A DNA stretch of 64,000 nt from Bog-532 sp965277615. GTDB taxonomy: Bacteria; Actinomycetota; Actinomycetes; Streptosporangiales; Streptosporangiaceae. Made by a program: the position numbers and the translations under genes. The notes below the pieces were generated by a model. It worked only from the letters and a program-made list of their open reading frames with translations, did no database searches and was not told the origin of the DNA. Of the stretch, positions 7,381-15,551 are shown in pieces (position 1 is the stretch's first letter; each line of letters begins with the position of its first letter). The stretch covers positions 930,001-994,000 of the forward strand of contig CBDIDG010000006.1 of assembly GCA_965277615.1 (NCBI GenBank), given 5' to 3'.

Positions 7381-7628
7381 TGCCAGATAAGATAACGTTC
7401 TATGCTGTGGTGGCCGCCGATCGGACCATTGATAACCCCTATGGCCTGGTTCGCCGCCTGGAAACAGATTGGGGCTTTACCGACGAAGGCTTGCGGAGAG
7501 ATTTCAGCTGGGTATCTACTCCGGCCATTGTGGAGTCGGAGCGGGGTGACTTGGGACAAGAGTTGGTTGAGGTTAGTCATGCGCAGGCGGAGAAGATTAT
7601 TCAGTATTTCCGGGAGCGGTGGGCTTAA
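7380..7628 (+). CDS. Small protein coupled to the RelA/SpoT gene, candidate antitoxin
   Basis: 82 residues from ATG 7380, whose A is the last base of the preceding stop codon (TGATG). A TTG at 7377 in the same frame is the alternative. The sequence has a DNPYGLVRRLETDWGFTDEGL stretch, split here for description as an amphipathic helix region followed by a charged C-terminal helix (EVSHAQAEKIIQYFRERWA). No domain is recognised. Tight coupling behind a putative RelA/SpoT toxin suggests a neutralising or partner role, which is inference. Base composition is lower in GC than the flanks, like the 3' half of its partner. Its end overlaps the convergent TetR gene by 32 bases. Confidence 0.65.
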   Translation: MPDKITFYAVVAADRTIDNPYGLVRRLETDWGFTDEGLRRDFSWVSTPAIVESERGDLGQELVEVSHAQAEKIIQYFRERWA

Positions 7629-8325
7629 GCGGCACCGATCGTGAGCTTCCCAGTTGCTGGCCCAGCGGGCTGGTGCGCATGGCGGTGGCCAGTTCGTCGG
7701 CGGACAGTTCGGGGACGGGCAGGGGAGTGAAAGTGTCACGCGCGGGGCGCAGGGAGTCCAGCATCAAGGCCAGGTAGCGGCGCCAGATGTCGGGGCGGAC
7801 GTCGCGGGCGTATTCGGCGGTGGCGCCGAGCATGAACTCCAGGACCGGGATGTCGGTGAAGCTCAGGTCGGGACGGACCTGGCCGGCCGCCTGGGCGCGC
7901 TCGACCAGCCGGCTGATGGCGGGGCGCATGCGTTCGCGGGCATAACCGGCGCGCTTGTGGCCGTGGGCGGCGAACATCAGGATCTGCCGCAGGCCGCGGT
8001 CGCCGGTGAGCATCTCGGCCGCGGCGGTCATGAAGCCGGCCAGGCCTTCCCACGGGTCGTCGGCGTCCAGCGCCTGGACGGCCAGGCCAGCCAGGGCGTT
8101 GATGCGCTCCTCGAACAGAGCGTCGGCCAGCAAGGCCTTGTCCGGGAAGCGGCGGTAGACGGTGGCCACGCCCACCCCGGCGTGCCGGGCCACGTCGTCC
8201 AGCGTCGCTTCCAGGCCCCGTTCGGTGAAGACCTCGGACGCGGCGGCCAGGATGCGCTGGCGGTTCCGTTCCGCGTCCTTGCGCAGAGGCCGGTCTGGTT
8301 CGGTGGCGCTGTCCATGATGCTCAT
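7597..8325 (-). CDS. TetR-family repressor, likely of the adjacent efflux pump
   Basis: 242 residues from ATG 8325 (MSIMDSATEP); a second ATG at 8316 is equally plausible. Residues ~15-65 form the TetR_N helix-turn-helix (RQRILAAASEVFTERGLEATLDDVARHAGVGVATVYRRFPDK). The rest is a helical ligand-binding domain with no recognisable ligand signature. It is divergent from a DHA2 drug pump, and a 7-bp-arm palindrome lies between them, so autoregulation and repression of the pump are likely. The C-terminus overlaps the preceding convergent gene. Confidence 0.88.
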   Translation of the reverse strand: MSIMDSATEPDRPLRKDAERNRQRILAAASEVFTERGLEATLDDVARHAGVGVATVYRRFPDKALLADALFEERINALAGLAVQALDADDPWEGLAGFMTAAAEMLTGDRGLRQILMFAAHGHKRAGYARERMRPAISRLVERAQAAGQVRPDLSFTDIPVLEFMLGATAEYARDVRPDIWRRYLALMLDSLRPARDTFTPLPVPELSADELATAMRTSPLGQQLGSSRSVPLKPTAPGNTE

Positions 8326-8334
8326 CCTAGACCA

Positions 8335-8357
8335 AAGTGGATCTACCGCCTCCACTT
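8335..8357. promoter_or_regulatory. Candidate TetR operator
   Basis: Inverted repeat AAGTGGA (8335-8341) and TCCACTT (8351-8357), perfect arms around 9 bases. It lies in the 85-bp gap between the divergent tetR (start 8325) and pump (start 8411) genes, the expected place for a shared operator. Confidence 0.7.
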
Positions 8358-8410
8358 CTGTTATCGTCGATGGCGTAAACGGAGTTAGTACCTCCAGATG
8401 GGAGACAGAG

Positions 8411-9970
8411 ATGGCCGCACCCAGCGCATCCAGCGTTCCTGGCGGCGGACCCGCGACCGCGTCGGCAGATCCGGGCCAGCGGCGCTGGCTGATCCTGGCG
8501 CTCATCGGGCTCGCCCAGCTGATGATCGTGCTGGACATCACGATCATGAACATCGCGCTGCCCTCGGCACAGGAGGCTCTGAACTTCTCCAACGCCGACC
8601 GGCAGTGGGTCATCACCGCCTATGCGCTGTCCTTCGGCAGCCTGCTGCTGTTCGGCGGCCGGCTCGGTGACCTGTTCGGCCGCAAGATCACGCTGCTGAC
8701 CGGCCTGATCGGCTTCGCCGCCGCATCCGCGGTGGGCGGTGCGTCGATCAACTTCACCATGCTGGTCACCGCCCGGGCCTGCCAGGGGGTGTTCGCCGCG
8801 CTGCTGGCCCCGGCGGCGCTGTCCCTGCTGACCACGACGTTCAGCGACCCCAAGGAGCGGGGCAAGGCGTTCGGCGTCTACGGCGCTATCGTCGGGGCTG
8901 GCGGCTTGGTCGGGCTGCTGCTCGGCGGCCTGCTGACCGAGTACCTGGACTGGCGCTGGTGCCTGTACGTGAACCTGATCTTCGCCGGCGTCGCGGTGGC
9001 CGGCGCGCTCATCCTGCTCACCAACCAACGCGCCGCGCACGCACCCCGGCTGGACTACTTCGGCGTCGTGTCGGTCTCCGGATCGATGTTCTGCCTGGTC
9101 TACGGTTTCTCGAACGCGGGCACCCACTCCTGGTCGGCCGCGTCGACGTGGGGTTTCCTCGCCGCCGGGGTGATCCTGCTGGCCGCGTTCGCGGCCTGGC
9201 AGTTCCGGTCGCCGAACCCGCTACTGCCGCCCCGGGTGGTGCTGGACCGCAACCGCGGCGGCGCCTACCTGGCCGTGCTGGTCATCGGGGCCGGAATGTT
9301 CGGCATCTTCCTGTTCCTGACCTACTACCTGCAGACGATCCTGGGGTACTCGCCGCTCAAGACCGGCGTCGCGTTCCTGCCCACGATCGCCATGGTGATG
9401 CTGTTCGCGCAGATCGCCAACATCGTGCTGATGCCCCGGATCGGGCCGAAAATCCTGGTGGGAGTGGGCATGGTGGTCGCCGGGGCCGGGATGGCCTGGC
9501 TGGCCCAGCTCGGTGTGCACGCCAGCTACGCGACCGCCATTGTCGGTCCGATGCTGGTCGCGGGGGCCGGCATCGGCCTGTCGATGCCACCCTCGATGAA
9601 CACCGGGACCTTCGGGGTCGCGCCATCGGACGCGGGCGTCGCCTCGGCCACGCTGAACGTTGGCCAGCAGCTCGGCGGCTCGATCGGCACGGCCCTGCTC
9701 AACACCATCGCCACCAGCGCGGCCGCCAGCTATCTGACCGGCCTGCGCCTCAACCCGGCCGTGCTGGCCACGGCCCGGGGCAAGCTGTTCCTGGCCGCGG
9801 CTCAGGTGCACGGCTACACCACCGCGTTCTGGTGGACGGCCGGGATCTTTGCCGCCGGTGGCGTGGTGTGCGGCGCGCTGTTCCGGTGGGGCCCGCTGTC
9901 CAAGCAGGCCGCGGCGGCAGAGGGCGTCCCGGCCGGTCAGCCCGCCGCCGGCCCGTCCGTACCGGCCTGA
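8411..9970 (+). CDS. DHA2-family MFS drug efflux transporter
   Basis: 519 residues, inner membrane, 14 predicted transmembrane segments, as in EmrB/QacA proton-driven exporters. Motifs: LDITIMNIALPSAQ in helix 1 (motif D-like), GGRLGDLFGRK after helix 2 (motif A) and the motif C region GAIVGAGGLVGLLLGG in helix 5. ATG 8411 follows GGAGACAGAG; the frame is open upstream but overlaps the divergent regulator. Substrates cannot be read; pumps of this type with a dedicated TetR are usually induced by their substrate. The 3' end overlaps the convergent histidine kinase gene by 34 bases. Confidence 0.92.
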   Translation: MAAPSASSVPGGGPATASADPGQRRWLILALIGLAQLMIVLDITIMNIALPSAQEALNFSNADRQWVITAYALSFGSLLLFGGRLGDLFGRKITLLTGLIGFAAASAVGGASINFTMLVTARACQGVFAALLAPAALSLLTTTFSDPKERGKAFGVYGAIVGAGGLVGLLLGGLLTEYLDWRWCLYVNLIFAGVAVAGALILLTNQRAAHAPRLDYFGVVSVSGSMFCLVYGFSNAGTHSWSAASTWGFLAAGVILLAAFAAWQFRSPNPLLPPRVVLDRNRGGAYLAVLVIGAGMFGIFLFLTYYLQTILGYSPLKTGVAFLPTIAMVMLFAQIANIVLMPRIGPKILVGVGMVVAGAGMAWLAQLGVHASYATAIVGPMLVAGAGIGLSMPPSMNTGTFGVAPSDAGVASATLNVGQQLGGSIGTALLNTIATSAAASYLTGLRLNPAVLATARGKLFLAAAQVHGYTTAFWWTAGIFAAGGVVCGALFRWGPLSKQAAAAEGVPAGQPAAGPSVPA

Positions 9971-11658
9971 GCCTCCGGCCCCTCGTCCTGGCCGAGGCGG
10001 GGCAGGACGATCGTGAACGACGTGCGGCCCGGCCGGCTGGTGACGCCGACCGTGCCGTGGTGGGCGGCCACCACGGCCTTGACGATGGCCAGCCCGAGGC
10101 CGGTGCTGCCCGCCGCGTGGGACCGGGACGAGTCGCCCCGGACGAACCGCTCGAACAACTCGGGCAGCAGGTCAGGCGGGATACCCGGGCCGTCGTCGGT
10201 CACGCTGAGCTGAAGGGCGGGCTCGCCCGGCCCGCCCTCAAGGCTGGGGGAGTAGCTGGTGTCGGCCACGGCCACGGTGATCTCCGAGTCGGCCGGGGTG
10301 TGCTTGGCTGCGTTGCTCAGCAGGTTGGACAGAACCTGGCGCAGCCGCAGCTCGTCGCCCCGGACGGTCAGCGGCTCGTCGGGCAGTTCCAGCCGCCAGC
10401 GGTGCGATGGGCTGGCCACCCGGGCGTCGCTGGTGGCCTCGATGGTGAGCATGGTCAGGTCGACCGGTTCGGTGGCCAGCGGCCGGCCCGCGTCCAGCCG
10501 GGCCAGCAGCAGCAGCTCATCGACCAGCACGCTCATCCGGGCCGACTCGGACTGGACCCGCTCCAGGGCGTGCGTGACGTCCGGGGGAACCGGTCCGCCC
10601 TGGCGCAGGGCCAGCTCGGCGTAGCCGCGGATGGCGGATAGCGGGGTGCGCAGCTCGTGGCTGGCGTCGGCCGCGAACCGGCGCAGCCGGGTTTCGCTGG
10701 CGGCCCGGTTGGCCAGGGCCGACTCCACGTGCTGAAGCATCCGGTTGAATGCGGCGCCGACCCGGCCCACCTCGGTGCGCGGATCGTCGTCCGGCACCCG
10801 GGGCGGCAGGCTGACCACACCGGTGTCCAGCGGGAGCTCGGCCACCATCGTGGCGGTGGTGGCGACCCGGCGCAGCGGCCGCAGCGAGAACCGCACCAGC
10901 CCCACCCCGGTGCCCGCCACCACCACGACCACCAGCGCGAACACCGCGATCTCGGCGATCTCCACGTTCCGCAGCGTGTGCTCGATGTTGCGCAGCGGCA
11001 AGCCGGTCAGCAGCACCTGGCCGGTGGGGGTGCGCACCGCAGTCAGCTTGTAGTCGCCGCCCAGCGAGGGCAGGCCGCGGGTGTAGGTCGGCACGGTCGG
11101 CAGCGCAGGGGGGATCGCCCCGCTGCTGCCCCGCGACGGCGCCCGGTGCACCGGCAGGGCCGACAGCACCGCCTTGTCGGCCCGGGTCAAGTGCGGGGCG
11201 GTGCCGTCGATGATGGTCGCGTTGAACACGGCGCCGCCCGAGGTCAGCCAGGCGTCGAACGTGCCCGCCGACTGCCCCAGGATGATGTGATCGCAGCCGG
11301 GGGAGCCTCGATCGTGGTCCGGGTCGGCCGGTGTGCCTCCATCCGGGGCCGGGCCGTTGTTGAGGCAGGCCGCGAACGCGCGCTGGGTGGCCGCCTGGAG
11401 CTGCTGGTCGAAGTTGACCGTCAGCTGCCTGCTGAGCACGGTGTAGGTGGCGATGCCCAGGACGGCGCAGGTCACGATGACCAGCAGCACCAGCCCGGCC
11501 ACCAGCCGGACGGTCAGGCTGCCGCGGATGAGGGAGGTCCACGGGCGCCCGGCCTGCCCGGCCAGGACCCCGGCCCGGTTGCGGAACCGGCGGTGCCCGG
11601 ACGCGTGCGGCAGCCGGGCCGCCGCCCGGGCGGTGCTGCTGCTCGCGTCCTGGGCCAT
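9937..11658 (-). CDS. Sensor histidine kinase of an OmpR-type two-component system
   Basis: 573 residues from ATG 11658. It has a transmembrane helix at ~47-74, an extracytoplasmic sensor region of ~160 residues with two cysteines, a second helix at ~236-255, then a HAMP linker. The HisKA phospho-acceptor is His333 in FAADASHELRTPLSAIRGY, and the ATPase domain has NLLSNAAKHTP, DDGPGIPPDL and GLGLAIVKAVV. The start codon overlaps the response-regulator stop by one base (TGATG), so the two are co-translated in the order regulator-kinase. The layout resembles MprB/TrcS-like kinases. The signal is unknown. Confidence 0.93.
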   Translation of the reverse strand: MAQDASSSTARAAARLPHASGHRRFRNRAGVLAGQAGRPWTSLIRGSLTVRLVAGLVLLVIVTCAVLGIATYTVLSRQLTVNFDQQLQAATQRAFAACLNNGPAPDGGTPADPDHDRGSPGCDHIILGQSAGTFDAWLTSGGAVFNATIIDGTAPHLTRADKAVLSALPVHRAPSRGSSGAIPPALPTVPTYTRGLPSLGGDYKLTAVRTPTGQVLLTGLPLRNIEHTLRNVEIAEIAVFALVVVVVAGTGVGLVRFSLRPLRRVATTATMVAELPLDTGVVSLPPRVPDDDPRTEVGRVGAAFNRMLQHVESALANRAASETRLRRFAADASHELRTPLSAIRGYAELALRQGGPVPPDVTHALERVQSESARMSVLVDELLLLARLDAGRPLATEPVDLTMLTIEATSDARVASPSHRWRLELPDEPLTVRGDELRLRQVLSNLLSNAAKHTPADSEITVAVADTSYSPSLEGGPGEPALQLSVTDDGPGIPPDLLPELFERFVRGDSSRSHAAGSTGLGLAIVKAVVAAHHGTVGVTSRPGRTSFTIVLPRLGQDEGPEAQAGTDGPAAG

Positions 11659-12401
11659 CAGCTTCCCGGTTTCAGCACGTACCCGACGCCGCGCACGGTG
11701 TGGATCAGCGGCGGCCGCCCGGAGTCGATCTTCTTGCGCAGATAGCTGATGTACAGCTCGACCACGTGGGCCTGGCCGCCGAAGTCGTAGTTCCACACCC
11801 GGTCCAGGATCTGCGCCTTGGACAGCACGCGGCGGGGGTTGCGCATCAGGAAGCGGAGCAGCTCGAACTCGGTCGCGGTCAGCTCGATCAGGTCGCCGCC
11901 GCGGCGGACCTCACGGGCGTCCTCGTCCATGCTCAGATCGGCCACGGACAGCGAGCCTTCGCTGTGGCTCCGGGTCAGGTCGGCCCGCCGCAGCAGCCCC
12001 CGCAGCCGGGCCAGCACCTCTTCCAGGCTGAACGGCTTGGTCACGTAGTCGTCGCCACCGGCCGTGATGCCGGCGATACGGTCCTCGACCGCGTCCCGGG
12101 CGGTCAGGAACAGCACACACACCCCGGGGTTCTCGGCCCGCAGCCGCCGCAGGACCTCGAGCCCGTCAAAGTCCGGCAGCATGATGTCCAGGATCACCGC
12201 GTCGGGCTGGAAGTCGCGGGCGACGGTGACCGCGTCCGAGCCAGTGCCGGCCGTGCGGGTGTCCCACCCCTCGTAGCGGAGCACGCTGCCGAGCAGTTCG
12301 GCCAGGCTGGGTTCGTCATCGACGACAAGCACCCGGATCGCGGTGCCGTCCGGCCGCCGCGCACCGGCCGGGGCTGCGGCGGAGCTCTGCGCTGTGTTCA
12401 T
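11658..12401 (-). CDS. OmpR-family response regulator
   Basis: 247 residues from ATG 12401 (MNTAQSSAAAP). The receiver domain has the acidic pair VVDDEPS, phospho-acceptor Asp72 in VILDIMLPDFDG, Thr in LFLTAR and Lys122 in YVTKPFS. The C-terminal winged helix contains ELTATEFELLRFLMRNPRRVLSK, typed as OmpR/PhoB, with the wing near HTVRGVGYVLK. The kinase follows with a one-base overlap. Direct hexamer repeats upstream (12438-12465) are a plausible autoregulatory site. Confidence 0.95.
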   Translation of the reverse strand: MNTAQSSAAAPAGARRPDGTAIRVLVVDDEPSLAELLGSVLRYEGWDTRTAGTGSDAVTVARDFQPDAVILDIMLPDFDGLEVLRRLRAENPGVCVLFLTARDAVEDRIAGITAGGDDYVTKPFSLEEVLARLRGLLRRADLTRSHSEGSLSVADLSMDEDAREVRRGGDLIELTATEFELLRFLMRNPRRVLSKAQILDRVWNYDFGGQAHVVELYISYLRKKIDSGRPPLIHTVRGVGYVLKPGS

Positions 12402-12437
12402 AGTTATCAACTTTGTCTGTTCCCGCCCCGGCTAACT

Positions 12438-12465
12438 TCAGAGTCCGTTCTGAGTTTCCTCTGAG
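12438..12465. promoter_or_regulatory. Candidate OmpR-type binding site (11-bp-spaced direct repeats)
   Basis: TCTGAG occurs at 12449-12454 and again at 12460-12465, exactly 11 bases apart, with an inverted TCAGAG at 12438-12443. Regulators of the OmpR/PhoB type bind direct repeats about one helical turn apart. It lies 37-64 bases upstream of the response-regulator start, in the 76-base gap after the ApbE gene. Confidence 0.55.
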
Positions 12466-12477
12466 CCGGGCTGGGCG

Positions 12478-13416
12478 TCATTCGGCGGGCCAGCCCGCCA
12501 CGGTCACAACCCGGCCGGAATCGGCCACCAGCCGGGCCGGCAGCCGCAGGGCGGCCAGCCAGCCGGGAGCGGCGTCTCCGCGGATGATGGCGGCGGTGCT
12601 GGCCGTGTTGGCGTCGGCGCAGGTGGCGGCGGTGACCGAGACCGTGCGCCAGACCGGGGCCGGGGGCAGCCCGGTGCGCGGGTCCAGGATGTGGTGCAGC
12701 ACGCTGCCGCCGCGGCGCCACCGCCGGGCGGTGGTGCTCGAGGTGGCGAGGCCGCCGCCGGTGATCGCGACGACGGTGGCGGGCCCGCATGGATCTTCGT
12801 CCGGGTGCCCGGTGACGTCCTGCACCCGGATACGCCAGCCGCCGTCTGGGGCCGGCCCGGCCACCGAGATGTCACCGCCCAGGCCGACCAGCACCCCGGT
12901 GTCCAGCGTGCCGGCGATCCGGGCGGCCGCGCGGTCGGCCGTCCACGCCTTGGCCGTGGCGCCGAGGTCGAGCCGGACCCCGGCCGGCATGGTCAGCGTG
13001 CGCGAGCCAAGGTCCAGCCGGACCTGATGCCAGCCCGGCACGGCCCGGACCACGAGGCTGACCGCGGGGCCATCGGCCGGGATCAGGGTGAAGTCACGGT
13101 CGTAGCCGGCCGCGACGATGGCCTCCCCGACGGTGGGATCGACGTCGCCCCCGGTCAGCTGGGCCGCCCGGAGCGCAACCGCTACCGCCTCGGCCAGCAG
13201 CGGGCTCACCGGGACCGGCCGGCCGTCGGCCTGATCGAGCTGGGCCAGCTCGGAGTCGGGCCGGAACCGGCTGCAGGCGGCATCCAGCGCGGCCAGGTCG
13301 GCTTCGAGCAGGGCGCGGGCGGCGTTCAGCGCGCTGGGTTCGGTGACGGTCAGATGCACCAGGCAGCCAAGTGAGGTCCAGCAGGCGGTCGCTGGGCCGG
13401 TCGTGGTCCCGGCCAT
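12478..13416 (-). CDS. apbE: FAD:protein FMN transferase
   Basis: 312 residues. The enzyme covalently attaches FMN from FAD to a Thr of target flavoproteins and needs Mg2+. Family features: TSLGCLVHLTV near the N-terminus, SRFRPDSELAQLD, VRLDLGATAKAWTADRAA, GVLVGLGGDISVAG, the metal-binding TSSTTARRW region, LHHILDPRTGLP, and CADANTASTAAII. There is no lipoprotein signal, so it appears cytosolic. ATG 13416 is 5 bases after GGAGG; the GTG just before it is too close to that site. The usual flavoprotein partners (NqrC, RnfG or FMN_bind proteins) are not adjacent. It lies upstream of the two-component genes on the same strand. Confidence 0.88.
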   Translation of the reverse strand: MAGTTTGPATACWTSLGCLVHLTVTEPSALNAARALLEADLAALDAACSRFRPDSELAQLDQADGRPVPVSPLLAEAVAVALRAAQLTGGDVDPTVGEAIVAAGYDRDFTLIPADGPAVSLVVRAVPGWHQVRLDLGSRTLTMPAGVRLDLGATAKAWTADRAAARIAGTLDTGVLVGLGGDISVAGPAPDGGWRIRVQDVTGHPDEDPCGPATVVAITGGGLATSSTTARRWRRGGSVLHHILDPRTGLPPAPVWRTVSVTAATCADANTASTAAIIRGDAAPGWLAALRLPARLVADSGRVVTVAGWPAE

Positions 13417-13548
13417 CACTACCTCCCCCTGCTCGCAGCGCGTTCACGTCAGTGCCATCTGGCTTACCCCGGTGCCCTGGCCTAATCCTGGACGTCTGCT
13501 CCGAACCACCTGAACGCCGCGACCGGAACGCGGCCAACGCCCTGACGG

Positions 13549-14178
13549 TCAGCCGTGCTCGAGGACCCGTCCTAGCTTGGATGCCGACGCCGACGGGACG
13601 GCCCCGGCCGAGCACAGCAGCGTCCCGGCCACGTCGAGCACGTCGGTGGCGCCGGAGACCAGCTCGACCTCGATCTCGTGCCAGATCAGGGGGTCGTGCG
13701 CCGCGTCCTGGTCACCGGCGTCCAGGCGGCGGCCGGTGACGTGGTCGTCGGCCACTTCGGCCCGCACTTCGCCGTCCGGGCCGGCCAGGCGGCGGATGGT
13801 CCGGACGGTGTTGAGCTGGGCGATGGGCCGCAGCGGCCTGCCGCCGGTCAAGTCGGCCACCATGTCCTGCATCTCGGCGGGCACGGTGCCGGTGCCGTGG
13901 TCAGCGTCGAGGGGCAGGTGCCGCTCCTGCCGGGTGCCGGGCCGGACGGGCAGCTTGAGGTGCCAGGCGTCGTCCTCGCCGCCGGTGCGCCGGCGCAGGG
14001 TCACCTTGTTCGCGGCCAGCCGCAGGTCGTCGGTGTCGAAGTAGGTGGCGGCCAGCTGGAAGGTCACCGGCTCGGTCACCGTGTAGCCCGGCAGCTTGCT
14101 GAGGTCGGGCAGCACGAAGTCGGGACCGGCGTCGTACTTGCGCTCGGTCTCCAGCTGGCTGGTCGCGGTCGCTTCCAT
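13549..14178 (-). CDS. CYTH-domain (triphosphate tunnel metalloenzyme) protein
   Basis: 209 residues from ATG 14178. The N-terminal LETERKYD is the ExExK signature of the CYTH superfamily, whose beta-barrel tunnel binds triphosphates and divalent metal. Other conserved blocks are AATYFDTDDLRLAANKVTLRRRTGG, WHLKLPV and WHEIEVELVSG. Actinobacterial members are usually inorganic triphosphatases or unassigned; a CHAD domain, often fused or adjacent, is absent here. The extra leader from 14208 looks non-coding. It is a single gene between the ApbE and methyltransferase genes. Confidence 0.85.
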   Translation of the reverse strand: MEATATSQLETERKYDAGPDFVLPDLSKLPGYTVTEPVTFQLAATYFDTDDLRLAANKVTLRRRTGGEDDAWHLKLPVRPGTRQERHLPLDADHGTGTVPAEMQDMVADLTGGRPLRPIAQLNTVRTIRRLAGPDGEVRAEVADDHVTGRRLDAGDQDAAHDPLIWHEIEVELVSGATDVLDVAGTLLCSAGAVPSASASKLGRVLEHG

Positions 14179-14228
14179 GGCTCCACAGGTTACGGGAGAT
14201 CGAACCAACGGCCAACGACAGGCGCGCC

Positions 14229-15551
14229 TCAGGTCTCGATCTTCGGGGCGACCACGAACGTGGTGTGCGGCCGGGCGACGGTCGCGCCGTTCGCCCCGAT
14301 CTCGGGACTGGTGGGGCCGCCCGCCGGGCGGGGGCCCGCCGGGCGGGGGTAGGCCAGGATGCGGAAGCTGCCGGTGCCAGGCCGCCCGGCCGCCTCCCAG
14401 CTCTGCAGCAGGGCGGTCAGCTGGGCGGCCAGCGTTGCTCCGTCCGGGCCGTAGCCCAGCACGTGCAGTTCGAACGGCGGCGACGCCCGCCCGCGCCGCC
14501 TGCGGCTCAGCCCGCCCGCTTCGGTCTCCTCGCCCTCCGGGCGGGCCAGCACCGCGAAGCTGCCCGCGTCGAAGATGCCGGCCGTGACGTGCTGGTCCCC
14601 GAGCCGGGCCGGGGCGCGGGCCAGCGCCGCGGCGTGGGGCGCCCCGGATTCACTGAGCACCCCCATGCGCGGTTCGTGCAGGGCCAGCCACAGCCCCAGC
14701 CCGTCGAACAGCTGGGCCGGGCCGGCCCGCACCTGGGTGGCGTATTCGGCGGCGGGCTCGTCCAGGGCGCGGCCCAGCGCGGTGACGTCGACCGGCCGCC
14801 CGTCGGGCAGCGTGAGCGCCAGCTCCGGGTAGTCGCCGGTGACCCGGGTCCGCTCCGGCCCGGCCAGGCTGCCCCGCATGCGCATGAACCCACACGGCAC
14901 CACCGACCGGCTCCGCCACACCTCCGGGCGGCCGCTCTCGGCCGGACCGTCCAGGTCCCGTTCGAAGGCCACCGACCGCTGCGATCCGCGCAGGTCGAGC
15001 GGGACCACGATCCGGCCGCCCGGCCCGAGCTGCGCCAGCCAGGCCGGGGCCAGGTCGCTCACGCCCACCGTGGCGATGATCCGGTCGTACGGGGCCCCCG
15101 GCGGGTACCCCGCCGCGCCGTCGGCGGCCACCACGGTCACGTCCGGGTAGCCCGCGGCGCCCAGGTGCGCGGCCGCCTCCGCCGCCACCTCTTCGTCCAG
15201 GTCGACCGTGACCACGGTCCCGCCCGGGCCGACCAGGTGCTTCATCAGCGCGGCGTTGTAGCCGGTGCCGGCGCCGATCTCCAGCACCCGGTGGCCCGGG
15301 GCCAGCCCGAGCTGGTCCAGCATGATGGCCATGATCTTCGGCTGGGAGGACGAACTGGTCGGCTGGCCATTGGGGTCGCGCCGGGTCACGATGGCGTCGT
15401 CCCGGTAGGCCAGCTCGGCCGGGACCTCCGGCAGGAACAGGTGCCGCGGTACCACCCGCATGGCCTGGGCCACCGCGTCGCTGACCGGCTGGCCGCCGGC
15501 GCTCACCTCCGCCACCATGCGGTCCCGCATCCGGGCCAGCTCCGTGCCCAT
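14229..15551 (-). CDS. Long protein-L-isoaspartate O-methyltransferase-like protein
   Basis: 440 residues from ATG 15551. Residues ~20-220 are a PCMT domain: VPRHLFLPEVP, SSSSQPKIMAIMLDQL, SAM motif VLEIGAGTGYNAALM and YDRIIATVGVS. The C-terminal ~200 residues (through SWEAAGRPGTGSFRILAYP) exceed classical PCMT and match the extended actinomycete form, sometimes found beside peptide-modification systems; no precursor gene is visible here. The start overlaps the mannosyltransferase stop by one base (TGATG), implying coupling. An upstream ATG at 15590 is also in frame. The role may be repair of isoaspartyl residues or modification of a specific peptide; I cannot decide. Confidence 0.82.
   Translation of the reverse strand: MGTELARMRDRMVAEVSAGGQPVSDAVAQAMRVVPRHLFLPEVPAELAYRDDAIVTRRDPNGQPTSSSSQPKIMAIMLDQLGLAPGHRVLEIGAGTGYNAALMKHLVGPGGTVVTVDLDEEVAAEAAAHLGAAGYPDVTVVAADGAAGYPPGAPYDRIIATVGVSDLAPAWLAQLGPGGRIVVPLDLRGSQRSVAFERDLDGPAESGRPEVWRSRSVVPCGFMRMRGSLAGPERTRVTGDYPELALTLPDGRPVDVTALGRALDEPAAEYATQVRAGPAQLFDGLGLWLALHEPRMGVLSESGAPHAAALARAPARLGDQHVTAGIFDAGSFAVLARPEGEETEAGGLSRRRRGRASPPFELHVLGYGPDGATLAAQLTALLQSWEAAGRPGTGSFRILAYPRPAGPRPAGGPTSPEIGANGATVARPHTTFVVAPKIET

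Noticed and set aside
14229..15551. Extended PCMT as part of a lanthipeptide or graspetide cluster
   Set aside because: No precursor peptide, ATP-grasp or lanthionine synthetase gene is nearby.
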